Shown here: in pieces, positions 1 through 8,014 of the stretch
Layout: every line of letters starts with the position of its first letter
How positions within the stretch are numbered: the first letter of the stretch is position 1
Assembly: GCA_023402395.1 (NCBI GenBank)
Contig: JAEYGI010000070.1
Span: 1 to 64,000, forward strand
Source of the DNA: Bacillota bacterium
Lineage (GTDB): Bacteria > Bacillota > UBA4882 > UBA8346
Direction of reading: 5' to 3'
DNA: 64,000 bases
Program-made: the position numbers and the translations under genes
The notes under the pieces: generated by a model
Told to the model about the DNA's origin: nothing
The model's input: the letters and a program-made list of their open reading frames with translations, nothing else
Database searches by the model: none

Positions 1-160
1 AGGGGCAGGAAGGCCAAAAGATGAGGCCCCCATGGATGGGATCAGGCCGAATCCGGCGACTTTTTGTTTCTATTTGGTCGGTCAAAAAGAAAAAAGATTG
101 GCGCCAACGTCAAGTTAGCATCAGTACTCCTGCAAGACGCAAGGGTCCCAGACTAAGAAT

Positions 161-373
161 TTGACGTACAAATTTTTCGCCGGCTACCGGCTGAAGACCG
201 TGACCGAGCCCGACGGACGGACCGTCACCCATACCTACGATAACAATGATAACTTGCTGACCCAGACAGTGTCCAATGGGGTGAGTTATCGCTATACCTA
301 CGACGTCCGGAACCGGGCCACGGGGCTGACGGCAACCCTGGACGGCCGGAATTTTGGGTTTGGGTATGCGACA
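161..373 (+). pseudogene. RHS/YD-repeat protein fragment
   Basis: The frame encodes about 65 residues of typical YD-repeat sequence (motifs EPDGRTVTHTYDNNDNL and YRYTYDVRNR), the unit of RHS and wall-associated toxin-delivery proteins. Such proteins normally exceed 1000 residues. Here the repeat starts abruptly near 180 and ends near 370, where the sequence becomes A+T-rich and the frame runs on into unrelated residues to a stop at 565. No signal peptide, core domain or toxin tip is present, so this is a remnant left by rearrangement. It marks the left edge of the A+T-rich patch holding the purine genes. Confidence 0.7.
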
Positions 374-405
374 ACAAACGATGAAGTTAGAAAATTTACA
401 TTTTT

Positions 406-430
406 TGCATTCAACTTAAAGTTGAATGCA
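406..430. promoter_or_regulatory. Perfect 12-bp inverted repeat upstream of the HTH-PurM gene
   Basis: Two 12-bp arms, TGCATTCAACTT and its exact complement, are separated by one base. The site lies about 75 bp before the start of the HTH-PurM gene in the only sizeable non-coding stretch before it. A symmetric site there fits an operator for the XRE-type domain encoded next door; that is inference. It also shares the words GCATTC and AAGTTGAAT with the dispersed elements elsewhere in the window, so it could be a relic of one. Confidence 0.5.
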
Positions 431-504
431 GTGAACTCATTCGATAATTCGGTTATTGATTGTCATTTTTCGTCAAGATACAATGAGTATATTGGAGGTG
501 TAAT

Positions 505-1752
505 ATGCTCGATAATAAAAAAGTATCATCATTTATTTCATCTAAACGTAGAGCAATCGGTTTAACTCAGCAACAAATAGCGGAGAAACTAAATGTTTCA
601 TTTCAGGCTGTTTCAAAGTGGGAGAATGGAACAACATTTCCAAATACAGAATTATTGACTGACCTGTCAGATTTGCTTGGAATAACAGTAGATGAAATGT
701 TAAGAGGCAAGGAATCTAATAATTCAGGTCTCACTTATAGCAAGGCTGGCGTAGATATTCATTATACAGATACGCTAAAACGCGAGATGAGCAATAGTAT
801 TTCGACAGATCATCCTCGCGTCCTCAACGGATTAGGTCCATTTGCTTCGCTGTATGACATAAAATTCGATGAAATTAAGCATCCTGTTTTAGTGTTAAAA
901 AGCGAAGAACCCGGTTCAAAGCAGAAACTTGCTATGGAATATGGATTTACCGAATCAATATGCCATGACCTGATAAATCATTTAGTCAATGATATCATTG
1001 TAATGGGTGCCGCTCCGTTAGCCGTGCTTGATACAATTGTATGTGGAAATGCAGAAAAAGAAACGATAAAAAGCATTGTAAGCGGAATTTCAAGCGCTTG
1101 CAAACTTAACGATTGCTCTCTGGTTGGAGGCGAAACTTCGATACAGCCAGGTATTGTTGAAAATGGCACTTATATTTTAGCTTCAAGCATTGCGGGTATT
1201 GTTGATAAAGATAAGATTATCGATGGTTCCAAAATAAAAGATGGTAATATAATCCTTGCGGTGGCATCTAATGGTCTGCATACGAATGGTTATTCGTTGG
1301 TTAGACTGCTTATGGATGAAATGCCTCAAATCAAAAATGAAAAAATAAACAATGAAACATTTATAGATGCGATTATGAAGCCTCACTCAGCATATTACAA
1401 GGCAATTAAAGGTTTAATATCCGATGAAAAAATCAAAGGAATGGCACATATCACTGGCGGTGGGATGGAGGGGAATCTGAAAAGGATTATCCCAGATAGT
1501 CTAACTGCCGAAATTGATTTATCGAAGATAAGGGTGCTGCCGTTATTTAAGCATATAAAAAATAATGGTAATATTTCCGAAGCCGAGATGTTAAGCACTT
1601 TTAATTGCGGAGTTGGATTAATTCTGGTTATTGAATCTTCATTTGCTGATATTGCCATTAAGCAGATAGAACAGTATTACAACTGTTACCCGATTGGAAA
1701 GATCACTTCAGGTCTTGATAAAGTTGTTTTCACCAATAACTTGGCTTGGTAA
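505..1752 (+). CDS. XRE-type HTH fused to AIR synthase (PurM)
   Basis: Residues about 8-65 form a Cro/CI-type helix-turn-helix (LTQQQIAEKLNVSFQAVSKW at about 20-39). Residues about 75-412 form a full-length phosphoribosylformylglycinamidine cyclo-ligase domain, with the family motifs KAGVDI, NGLHTNGYSLVR, HITGGGMEGNL and TFNCGVGLIL all in place. PurM makes aminoimidazole ribotide, step five of purine synthesis. The start is ATG with GGAGG six bases upstream. The usual PurM has no DNA-binding domain, so the protein may sense pathway state and control its own operon, perhaps through the palindrome at 406-430. purC follows after 26 bases. The A+T-rich composition differs from genes to the right and suggests transfer. 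Confidence 0.85.
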   Translation: MLDNKKVSSFISSKRRAIGLTQQQIAEKLNVSFQAVSKWENGTTFPNTELLTDLSDLLGITVDEMLRGKESNNSGLTYSKAGVDIHYTDTLKREMSNSISTDHPRVLNGLGPFASLYDIKFDEIKHPVLVLKSEEPGSKQKLAMEYGFTESICHDLINHLVNDIIVMGAAPLAVLDTIVCGNAEKETIKSIVSGISSACKLNDCSLVGGETSIQPGIVENGTYILASSIAGIVDKDKIIDGSKIKDGNIILAVASNGLHTNGYSLVRLLMDEMPQIKNEKINNETFIDAIMKPHSAYYKAIKGLISDEKIKGMAHITGGGMEGNLKRIIPDSLTAEIDLSKIRVLPLFKHIKNNGNISEAEMLSTFNCGVGLILVIESSFADIAIKQIEQYYNCYPIGKITSGLDKVVFTNNLAW

Positions 1753-1778
1753 TTTTTTAATGAAAGAAGGGTAAGCGG

Positions 1779-2642
1779 ATGAAAAAAATTAACAGTGGAA
1801 AAGTAAGAGATATCTATGAAATTGATAAAAACAATCTAATGATTGTTGTATCCGACAGGATATCAGCATTTGATATAATTATGCCCAATCCCGTGCCAGA
1901 TAAAGGTAAAATATTAAACCAATTGTCAATGTTCTGGTTTAACTACACAAAGGGCATTGTAAAAAATCATGTTGTATCAATAAATTACGATGAGTTTCCT
2001 GGCGAATTCAAGAAAGAAGAATATAAAGGCAGAAGCATGTTAGTAAAAAAGATAAATATGCTCCCGGTTGAATGTATAGTAAGAGGATACATCGCAGGTT
2101 CCGCTTGGTCGGAATATGTAAAAACAGGCTGTATTTGTGGAATTCAATTACCAAGAGGGTTAAGAGAATCGCAAAAATTTGAAACCCCGTTATTCACTTC
2201 TTCAATCAAAGCGGATAGCGGTCAACATGATGAAAATGTGTCATTTGAAAAAGCATGTGATATTCTTGGCAGAGATTTAGCCGAAAAAGTGAAACATAAA
2301 TCCATCGAAGTGTATAATAAATGTGCTGATTATGCTCTTTCAAAGGGAATTATAATCGCTGACACTAAATTTGAGTTTGGTTTAGATGAAAACGGCGAGT
2401 TAATTTTAGGTGACGAGATCTTTACCCCGGATTCGAGCCGTTTTTGGCCCCTTGATAAATATGAAGCTGGCAGAGGACAAGATAGTTTTGATAAACAATT
2501 TCTCCGTGACTGGTTGAAGGAGAATGGCTATACCAACTCAGCTCCTCCTAACCTGCCGGAGAATATAATAAAGATCACCAAAGAAAAATATTTGGATGCA
2601 TATCGAATTTTAACTGGTGAACAGTTAGATTGTTATTCATAA
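1779..2642 (+). CDS. purC: Phosphoribosylaminoimidazole-succinocarboxamide synthase
   Basis: The 287-residue product is a long-type SAICAR synthetase, joining aspartate to carboxyaminoimidazole ribotide in purine synthesis. Visible family motifs are GKVRDIYEI at the start, PVECIVRGYIAGSAW near 105, IADTKFEFG near 195 and LGDEIFTPDSSRFW near 210. The ATG has GAAGG eight bases upstream. It lies 26 bases after the HTH-PurM gene and shares its A+T-rich composition, so the two form an operon with no other pur genes nearby. Purines and AIR carboxylation (PurE) would have to come from elsewhere in the genome. Confidence 0.92.
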   Translation: MKKINSGKVRDIYEIDKNNLMIVVSDRISAFDIIMPNPVPDKGKILNQLSMFWFNYTKGIVKNHVVSINYDEFPGEFKKEEYKGRSMLVKKINMLPVECIVRGYIAGSAWSEYVKTGCICGIQLPRGLRESQKFETPLFTSSIKADSGQHDENVSFEKACDILGRDLAEKVKHKSIEVYNKCADYALSKGIIIADTKFEFGLDENGELILGDEIFTPDSSRFWPLDKYEAGRGQDSFDKQFLRDWLKENGYTNSAPPNLPENIIKITKEKYLDAYRILTGEQLDCYS

Positions 2643-2736
2643 AAAAACAATAAATCCTAATTATTGGATTGTTTTACTACAGGAAATATCTGAGAATTGT
2701 TAGCGGCGGCGGTTTATTGGTAGGAGGGATGTTTGA

Positions 2737-3501
2737 ATGATAAAAATAATTATTACGGATTTAGATAACACACTTCTGCGAAGCGATAAAACTATTTCCG
2801 AATATACTATTGATATACTCAAAAAGTGTCAATCAAAAGGAGTTAAGGTCGCATTTGCTACCGCAAGGTCGGAGCAAGCGTCTTCAAGGTTTCTCAAACA
2901 ATTTGTTCCTGATATATTCATAGGTTATGGCGGAGCATTAGTGTCTGTAGGAGATACAGTTATACGTCGCTTTGATATCCCTGTAGACACTTCTTCGCAA
3001 ATAATAAAAGAGTGCTTGAATACGGCGGAGGTATTATCAGTTTCTGCCATAAATGAATCTATCGCGTTTTCTAGTGACCGAAAATATATTGTACAAAAAG
3101 ATTCCTCATACTATCAATATACCGATTTTTCAAGTAACCTTAATTATAGATACTTAAAAATATCTTTAAGAGCCACCGACCCGGCTGCCGTTGAGAAAAT
3201 AGCTTCCCATTACCCAATGTGTGATATGTTGCGGTATACCGATGAAGATTTATACAGGATTGCTAATCGTGACGCTGTAAAATGGAATGCAGTAAAAACA
3301 GTCGCTGAATATTTTAGTATCAATACTGAATCATTTGTTGCCTTTGGCGACGACTATAATGATTTGGAAATGCTGAAGAAATGCGGAATCGGAGTTGCGG
3401 TTAAAAATGCGATTGACAAAGTACGCTTTGCCGCAAAGTATATCTGTGAAACAAATGATAATGACGGTGTTGCTAAATGGATTGAGGAACATGCATTATA
3501 A
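2737..3501 (+). CDS. Cof-type HAD hydrolase
   Basis: This 254-residue protein has the HAD nucleophile motif DLDNTLL at 8-14 and the metal-binding motif GDDYNDLEML near 205, with the C2-type cap expected of the Cof/YidA sugar-phosphate phosphatases. The ATG is preceded by AGGAGGG at 2722-2728. It follows purC after 94 bases and keeps the same A+T-rich composition, so it probably belongs to the same acquired segment. The substrate cannot be read from sequence; a phosphorylated sugar or nucleotide is likely. Its place beside purM and purC suggests a role in nucleotide metabolism, but this is only context. Confidence 0.85.
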   Translation: MIKIIITDLDNTLLRSDKTISEYTIDILKKCQSKGVKVAFATARSEQASSRFLKQFVPDIFIGYGGALVSVGDTVIRRFDIPVDTSSQIIKECLNTAEVLSVSAINESIAFSSDRKYIVQKDSSYYQYTDFSSNLNYRYLKISLRATDPAAVEKIASHYPMCDMLRYTDEDLYRIANRDAVKWNAVKTVAEYFSINTESFVAFGDDYNDLEMLKKCGIGVAVKNAIDKVRFAAKYICETNDNDGVAKWIEEHAL

Positions 3502-3806
3502 GCATTTTCAGCGCCAAATTACTACATAACCTTAATATATTAATCATATAGATCCTGATGGGAGCGTGTTTCAGGGGAAGAAATGAATTATTGGGTACCG
3601 GCTTACGAGACGTAAGCCAGTGCCCTTTGCCGAATACACCAACATCCCTGGAGCGGGTTTCTCAAACCCGCAATCCGATATATCTCCCGGATGACCGGAG
3701 TGATATAATTAAGCTTGAGGCGGTCCAAAAGGGAACCGGGATCGGACCGCAAAGATTTTTAGAGATACTCCACATCTTGACTACAGCGAAAGGACGGAGG
3801 GACAAC
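3502..3806 (+). promoter_or_regulatory. Non-coding leader with four successive hairpins
   Basis: No gene is visible here. Four inverted repeats follow one another: 3600-3618 (8-bp stem GGCTTACG, loop AGA), 3653-3671 (8-bp stem GCGGGTTT, loop CTC), 3684-3700 (CTCCCGG/CCGGAG with one bulge) and 3720-3750 (7-bp stem GCGGTCC). A good -10 word TATAAT sits at 3704-3709 without a clear -35. The series ends 56 bases before the start of the next gene. It may be a structured leader or decayed repeats from the border of the A+T-rich patch. Confidence 0.45.
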
Positions 3807-4553
3807 ATGGAAATCTGGGATGACGTGCTTCAGGGAATGGATCGGAAGGTGTATGAAGTTTCGGGGTACGGCAAAAGGGCGGGTTACGGCAAACGCCCGG
3901 CCATCCTAGTCATTGATGTCAACTATGCGTTCGTGGGCCAGGAACGGCTGCCGGTGCTCGAATCCATCCAAAAATGGCGGATGAGTTGCGGAGAAAGCGG
4001 CTGGGATGCGCTGGAGAAAATCAAAGTATTGCTGGACGCTTCCCGGGCGAAAAATCTGCCCATCTTTTACAGCACCGGCATCGATCGCCGGCCCGACGGG
4101 TTCGACGCCGGAGGGTGGAGGCGCAAAAACGATCGTAGCGCCGAAGACACGGCCCGGCCGAAAACGCCCGATTTTCACGGCAACGACATTGTCACGCTGA
4201 TTGAGCCGACATCCCGTGACATCTTGATCCGCAAAATCAAACCGAGCGCCTTTTTTGGGACCCCGCTCGTCGGTTTTCTGGTCGATCTCGGAGTGGATAC
4301 CATTATCGCCGTAGGCACCACCACTTCCGGCTGTGTCCGGGCCACGGTCATCGACGGCTTTTCACACAACTTCAACATGGTGGTCATCGGCGAATGCACT
4401 TTCGACCGGTTCGACATATCCCACAAAGTGAGCCTGTTCGATATGAACGCCAAATATGCCGACGTGGTGCCGCTTGAGGATACGCTACGATACATCGGGA
4501 CCTTGCCGGCTGACCTCTACGATGACAAGTTGCCGCCGTTGAAGGACAAGTAA
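3807..4553 (+). CDS. Isochorismatase-family cysteine amidohydrolase
   Basis: The frame is open from 3558, but the ATG at 3807 has a strong GGACGGAGG just upstream and gives a normal 248-residue protein. The cysteine-hydrolase triad is visible as Asp37 (VIDVNYAF), Lys145 (KIKPSAFFGT) and Cys176 (TTSGCVRATV). The overall look, including the cis-peptide region around GTTTSG, is closest to N-carbamoylsarcosine amidase-like members, which hydrolyse amides or ureido groups rather than isochorismate. It stands alone after a hairpin-rich leader and is followed by a terminator, so the natural substrate is unknown. Confidence 0.85.
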   Translation: MEIWDDVLQGMDRKVYEVSGYGKRAGYGKRPAILVIDVNYAFVGQERLPVLESIQKWRMSCGESGWDALEKIKVLLDASRAKNLPIFYSTGIDRRPDGFDAGGWRRKNDRSAEDTARPKTPDFHGNDIVTLIEPTSRDILIRKIKPSAFFGTPLVGFLVDLGVDTIIAVGTTTSGCVRATVIDGFSHNFNMVVIGECTFDRFDISHKVSLFDMNAKYADVVPLEDTLRYIGTLPADLYDDKLPPLKDK

Positions 4554-4589
4554 TCGCTCCGTTCCGCGTGACAGGAGCGGAAACAGATT

Positions 4590-4622
4590 GGGGCGTGACC
4601 GATCCAAGGCCGCGCCCCTTTG
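4590..4622 (+). terminator. Intrinsic terminator after the amidohydrolase
   Basis: An 8-bp stem GGGGCGTG/CGCGCCCC (one G-U pair) with a 13-base loop is followed by a short T run. The U tract is weak, so termination may be partial. Confidence 0.5.
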
Positions 4623-4672
4623 CCGCTATTACAACACGAATAACTAAGAACCACCCACCAGGAACCGGCAAC

Positions 4673-5473
4673 TCATCCCCTCAGCTCAAATCCGTAATTA
4701 AACAGCTTGACCGTGTCGTCATAAATCGTCTGGGTCTTCAACACCACCGAAATCAACGTCCTCCCGTTATGGGTGGCCGAGGAGACGAGGCAGCCGCCGG
4801 CGGACCGGGTATATCCGGTTTTCATGCCGGTGGCGTACGAATAACGCCAGAGCAGCTTGTTGTGATTGGTCAGTTTTCGAACCTGTCCCGGTTTGGAACC
4901 GGGAACTTCTTTGGTTTTGGTGCTGACGACGCGGGCGAAGCCGTCGACTTTCAGGGCGTATCTGGCGAGCAGGGCCAGATCGTAGGCGGTGGTATAGTGT
5001 CCGACCGCCGGCAGGCCGCTCGCGTTTTTGAAGACCGTGTTTTTCATCCCGACCATTCGGGCTTTTTCGGTCATCAACTCCGCGAACTTCGATTCAGTCC
5101 CCGATACCGCCCGTGCCAGTTCATACGCGGCGTCATTGCCGGAGACCAGCATCATTCCATACAGCAAATCCCGGATGGTGCGTTGCTCTCCGCTCACCAG
5201 GCCCATGGAAGTGCCTTCCAGCGCGGCGCCCTGCCTGGATACGGTCTTGGTTTGATCCAGCTTCAGCTTTTCCAGGACCAGAACGGCGGTCATGATCTTG
5301 GTGGTGCTGGCCGGAGCCATTAAGTAATAGGAGTTTTTGGAATAAAGGACTTCGGCGGTGCGGGAATCGATGAGAATCGCGGATCTGGCATTCAGTGCCG
5401 GCTTGTTTTGAGCGCCGGCGAGGGGCGGGAAGAGCAATACCGCCAACAAAACGAAACCCAGCCATTTTTTCAT
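4673..5473 (-). CDS. D-alanyl-D-alanine carboxypeptidase (peptidase S11)
   Basis: The 266-residue protein begins with a signal peptide (hydrophobic residues 5-18, cleavage near AGA-QN at 19-22). It carries the three penicillin-binding motifs in order: STTK at 56-59, SGN at 111-113 and KTG at 218-220. It trims the terminal D-alanine from peptidoglycan stem peptides outside the membrane. It ends soon after the KTG region, so the C-terminal beta domain and amphipathic anchor of PBP5/DacA are missing, as in short DacF-like forms. The ATG at 5473 is preferred over an in-frame TTG three codons upstream because GGGG lies nine bases before it. Confidence 0.9.
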   Translation of the reverse strand: MKKWLGFVLLAVLLFPPLAGAQNKPALNARSAILIDSRTAEVLYSKNSYYLMAPASTTKIMTAVLVLEKLKLDQTKTVSRQGAALEGTSMGLVSGEQRTIRDLLYGMMLVSGNDAAYELARAVSGTESKFAELMTEKARMVGMKNTVFKNASGLPAVGHYTTAYDLALLARYALKVDGFARVVSTKTKEVPGSKPGQVRKLTNHNKLLWRYSYATGMKTGYTRSAGGCLVSSATHNGRTLISVVLKTQTIYDDTVKLFNYGFELRG

Positions 5474-5960
5474 TGGAATCAACCCCGTGAAGTGTTATCG
5501 TAGTGCAGTGACGGCCGCTGGTGGAAGCAGCGGAATCCGGCTGCCCCTAAAAAAGCGTTGTGATCTAACTTCCGAAGGAACGGCTCGTACACCAAAGCTC
5601 GGAAAAGTAACTGATAAAGCCGATTGTTAAGCTTATCCGCGAACGGACTGGCTTGCCGGTTCCATGAGTCGATCACCTGGCTTTTGATATAATTAATTAA
5701 CGGCTGCCGAGCTATAAATGTTCAACCGGACCAACTTTTTCCTGGTGAAAGTCTTTTTCATGAAGCCGGTTAAACAATGACTCGTTTTTAGGGCGTTTCC
5801 GGCGGCTTGATTTGGGAGCGGGAGTGGAAGTTTACCGGCGCCGATGATATTTTTCCCCAAAATCGCGGCAGATTGCAACTGGCCCACGGAAACGCTTTTT
5901 TCGAAAATAGAAAATAAAACAACCCCTCTGTCCAGAGGGGTTGTTTTTGCATGGCTGATC
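5474..5960. other. Intergenic region, mostly empty
   Basis: Apart from the terminator at 5916-5947, little can be supported. A 65-codon minus-strand frame (5676-5479) begins like the N terminus of a small methyltransferase but matches nothing I can name and has a weak ribosome site; it may be a remnant. The A+T-rich stretch near 5688-5700 could hold the promoter of the carboxypeptidase gene. Confidence 0.35.
5916..5947 (-). terminator. Intrinsic terminator of the zinc-ribbon gene
   Basis: A 15-bp perfect stem (AAAACAACCCCTCTG and its complement) with a tiny loop lies 14 bases beyond the stop of the zinc-ribbon gene. Read on the minus strand it runs into a T-rich tail. It would also work in the plus direction. 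Confidence 0.85.
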
Positions 5961-6404
5961 TTACACAAGCTGCGGATTTTCATTGATCGTCGCTGCCGGA
6001 ATTTCACCCTTGATCCCCTTGAGCTTGAACTCCATGGAACAGTGAGGGCAAGTCACTCCCTGGCGGCGTTCCGTGAGGGGAACCGACATCGGCCCTTCGC
6101 AGCGCGGACAGAGAATCACCACTTGATTGGAGGCGGCCGGAGCGCCGGTTTCGCCGGGTTCCCCGGCGGCGGGACCGGTGGGCGAGTTCCGCAGTTGTTC
6201 CTCAGGCACGGTATAGCCGCAGGATGTGCAGGAATAGGCGGTCACCGGAGCGGAGACCGGAATGATCGGGATAAAAAAGAAAGAAATGAATTGCCGGATC
6301 TGAGTTTCCCGGTAGTTCCGCAGGTCATTGCAGCGCGGACAGTGTTGACGGATGATTTTCTCCCCGTTTTTTTTCACCGGGCTGAGACCAAAGATAAAAA
6401 ACAT
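5961..6404 (-). CDS. Double zinc-ribbon protein of unknown function
   Basis: This 147-residue protein carries two four-cysteine clusters. The first (CPRC near 22, CTSC near 59) flanks a hydrophobic stretch (ISFFFIPIIPV) that may pass through or sit on the membrane, as in zinc-ribbon 15 proteins. The second (CPRC near 98, CPHC near 118) is a compact ribbon. A Gly/Pro/Ala-rich linker joins them. Zinc binding is a safe inference; a partner or process is not. It is a single-gene unit with its own terminator and lies back to back with the KDPG aldolase gene. Confidence 0.75.
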   Translation of the reverse strand: MFFIFGLSPVKKNGEKIIRQHCPRCNDLRNYRETQIRQFISFFFIPIIPVSAPVTAYSCTSCGYTVPEEQLRNSPTGPAAGEPGETGAPAASNQVVILCPRCEGPMSVPLTERRQGVTCPHCSMEFKLKGIKGEIPAATINENPQLV

Positions 6405-6542
6405 CGAAGCACCTCGATTATTTTTAAATTTAAATTCAATGGTTCATGACGCCATGCCAATGAAAGCATAATAAAAGATCTATTTGTCATCATTTAAAAA
6501 ATTCCTGCATCGCCCGGTCCGAAATCACCGGAACTGGATAGG

Positions 6543-6620
6543 GGATGAAGTAATTTCTAAAATATAAAATTTGCATTCCGAAAGCCGAATGCAAAGGCAA
6601 AAAATCGGATTTTAATTCAA
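6543..6620 (+). repeat. Fragment of the dispersed palindromic element (module B, part of A)
   Basis: It begins GGATGAAGTAATTTCT like module B elsewhere in the window, contains the inner stem TTTGCATTC (6570-6578) / GAATGCAAA (6587-6595), and ends with TTTTAATTCAAC, the closing arm of module A. It looks like a deletion derivative of the compound A-B element at 39286-39457. Confidence 0.6.
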
Positions 6621-6679
6621 CGCAATCGGGCGGGAAGCCGGGAAAGTTCATGGTATTTTAAGAATCAAACGGCTGTTTG

Positions 6680-6688
6680 TGTTATAAT
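6680..6688 (+). promoter_or_regulatory. Extended -10 promoter of the KDPG aldolase gene
   Basis: TGT directly before TATAAT (6683-6688) makes an extended -10 element, 58 bases before the start codon. No -35 consensus lies at the right distance, as is common for this promoter class. Confidence 0.55.
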
Positions 6689-6746
6689 ATTAAAGTGGCT
6701 TTGTGGGCTTATTGTAAAAATAATTAATGATTTAGGGGGATAATCG

Positions 6747-7394
6747 ATGGACAAGGAAAAAATTATATCCAAAATGTGTGAATGCGGGTTAGTGGCCGTA
6801 GTGCGGGCCGAGACCGGCGAACAGGCGATCAAAATCGCCGAAGCGTGCGCCAAAGCCGGCGTGGCGGGCCTGGAGATTACCTTTACTGTGCCCGGCGCGG
6901 CCGATGTCATCAAGGAATGCGCCAGCCGGTTCAATGACGGCGAGATCATCGTCGGCGCCGGAACCGTCATGGATCCCGAAACCGCCCGGACCGCCATTCT
7001 GGCCGGAGCCCAATACATTGTCAGCCCGTATTTTGACAAGGAAACCGTGCAGCTCTGCAACCGCTACCGCGTGCCGGTGATGCCCGGCGCGATGACCATT
7101 AAGGAAGTTGTGGAAGCGATGAATGCCGGCGCGGACATCATCAAGATCTTCCCCGGCGAGTTGTTCGGGCCTGGAATCATCAAAGCGGTGCGCGGCCCGA
7201 TCCCGTACGCCAAGATGATCCCCACCGGCGGCGTCAGCCTGGAGAACGTCGGCGAATGGATCAAGGCCGGCGCGGTGGCGGTCGGAGTCGGCGGCAACCT
7301 GACCGGTCCGGCCAAGACCGGCGAATACGGGAAGATCACCCAGATCGCCTCGGATTTTATCGCCAAGATCAAGGAAGCCAGAGCCAAGAAGTAA
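6747..7394 (+). CDS. eda: KDPG/KHG aldolase
   Basis: The 215-residue product is a class I aldolase of the Eda family, cleaving 2-keto-3-deoxy-6-phosphogluconate (or 4-hydroxy-2-ketoglutarate) to pyruvate and an aldehyde. The Schiff-base lysine is Lys133 in IIKIFPG, with the general base Glu43 in LEITFTVPG, Arg20 in VVRAE and the phosphate loop near PTGGVSLENVGEW. The ATG has AGGGGG upstream. It is monocistronic, bounded by an extended -10 promoter and a terminator. In this genome, with secreted pectate lyases 12-15 kb away, it could serve uronate breakdown, which ends in KDPG. Confidence 0.93.
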   Translation: MDKEKIISKMCECGLVAVVRAETGEQAIKIAEACAKAGVAGLEITFTVPGAADVIKECASRFNDGEIIVGAGTVMDPETARTAILAGAQYIVSPYFDKETVQLCNRYRVPVMPGAMTIKEVVEAMNAGADIIKIFPGELFGPGIIKAVRGPIPYAKMIPTGGVSLENVGEWIKAGAVAVGVGGNLTGPAKTGEYGKITQIASDFIAKIKEARAKK

Positions 7395-7432
7395 ATCTGC
7401 TTGGAGTTAACAAATTGCAGCAATCAAACAGG

Positions 7433-7456
7433 GGCCGGAGCAATCCGGCCTCTTTC
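7433..7456 (+). terminator. Intrinsic terminator of eda
   Basis: Stem GGCCGGA/TCCGGCC with a stable GCAA tetraloop is followed by TCTTTCTT. Confidence 0.85.
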
Positions 7457-7667
7457 TTGTTAATTGATCAGCGTAATTTCCGGAATCCGGATCTTGTAAA
7501 CTCGGAGCATGGACAGCCCATAGCGTTTGGCGCGATTGGGGATGTTGATTCCAGGGAGGCAGAGGAGGACTGAATAGGCCGGAACGGCCAACTTCGGCTG
7601 TCGAAACTCGTCCGGCAGCCGCCGCCATTGCCCATTGAGTAATTGATGATCCACATTCAGCTACCAA

Positions 7668-7945
7668 ATATCCACATTTAGTGCTGAATGTAGATTGGGA
7701 GTGGTTCCCCTCGGTCATTCGGTAATGGAATATCCACATTCTATGACCAATGTGGATTGGGAACAGCTCCCCTTAATCATTTGATAACAGAATATCCACA
7801 TTCAACAACGGAATGGGAATTGGGGATGGTTCCCACTGGACATTTAGTAACGGAATATCCACATTCAGTTATTGAATGAGATAGGGGGGTGACTCCCCTA
7901 GTCGATTTGGCAACTGAATGAAGAGTGGGAGCGGTTCCCCCGGGC
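7668..7945. repeat. Tandem 62-63-bp array with DnaA-box-like words and double stems
   Basis: The nine-base word ATATCCACA recurs at 7668, 7730, 7792 and 7855, a period of 62, 62 and 63 bases; a variant (TGATCCACA) lies at 7648 and a decayed fifth unit follows 7920. The word differs in one base from the DnaA box TTATCCACA. Each unit has two inverted repeats: one pairing TCCACATT with a downstream AATGTGGA-like arm (perfect in unit 2, 7733-7756), and one of the form GGGA(N4-5)TCCC. The rest of the unit has diverged. No ORF explains the region. It could be a protein-binding array or a multi-hairpin RNA. Confidence 0.8.
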
Positions 7946-8014
7946 CGATGGGGAGGTGAAGGGCAAAGTGATGGCTTTCAGATCGTGTTTTGGAGGTAAA
8001 CGGGCGCTTTGAGG

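Noticed and set aside
5844..6449. 201-codon plus-strand frame over the zinc-ribbon gene
   Set aside because: It crosses the strong terminator at 5916-5947 and is the complement of a gene with two zinc ribbons and a proper start.
7460..7739. Minus-strand frames (64-110 codons) over the eda terminator and the start of the tandem array
   Set aside because: They read through a strong terminator and the 62-bp repeats; no similarity seen.
7648..7945. CRISPR array
   Set aside because: Units are not made of conserved repeat plus unique spacer of usual length; only a nine- to twelve-base word is conserved and no cas gene is near.
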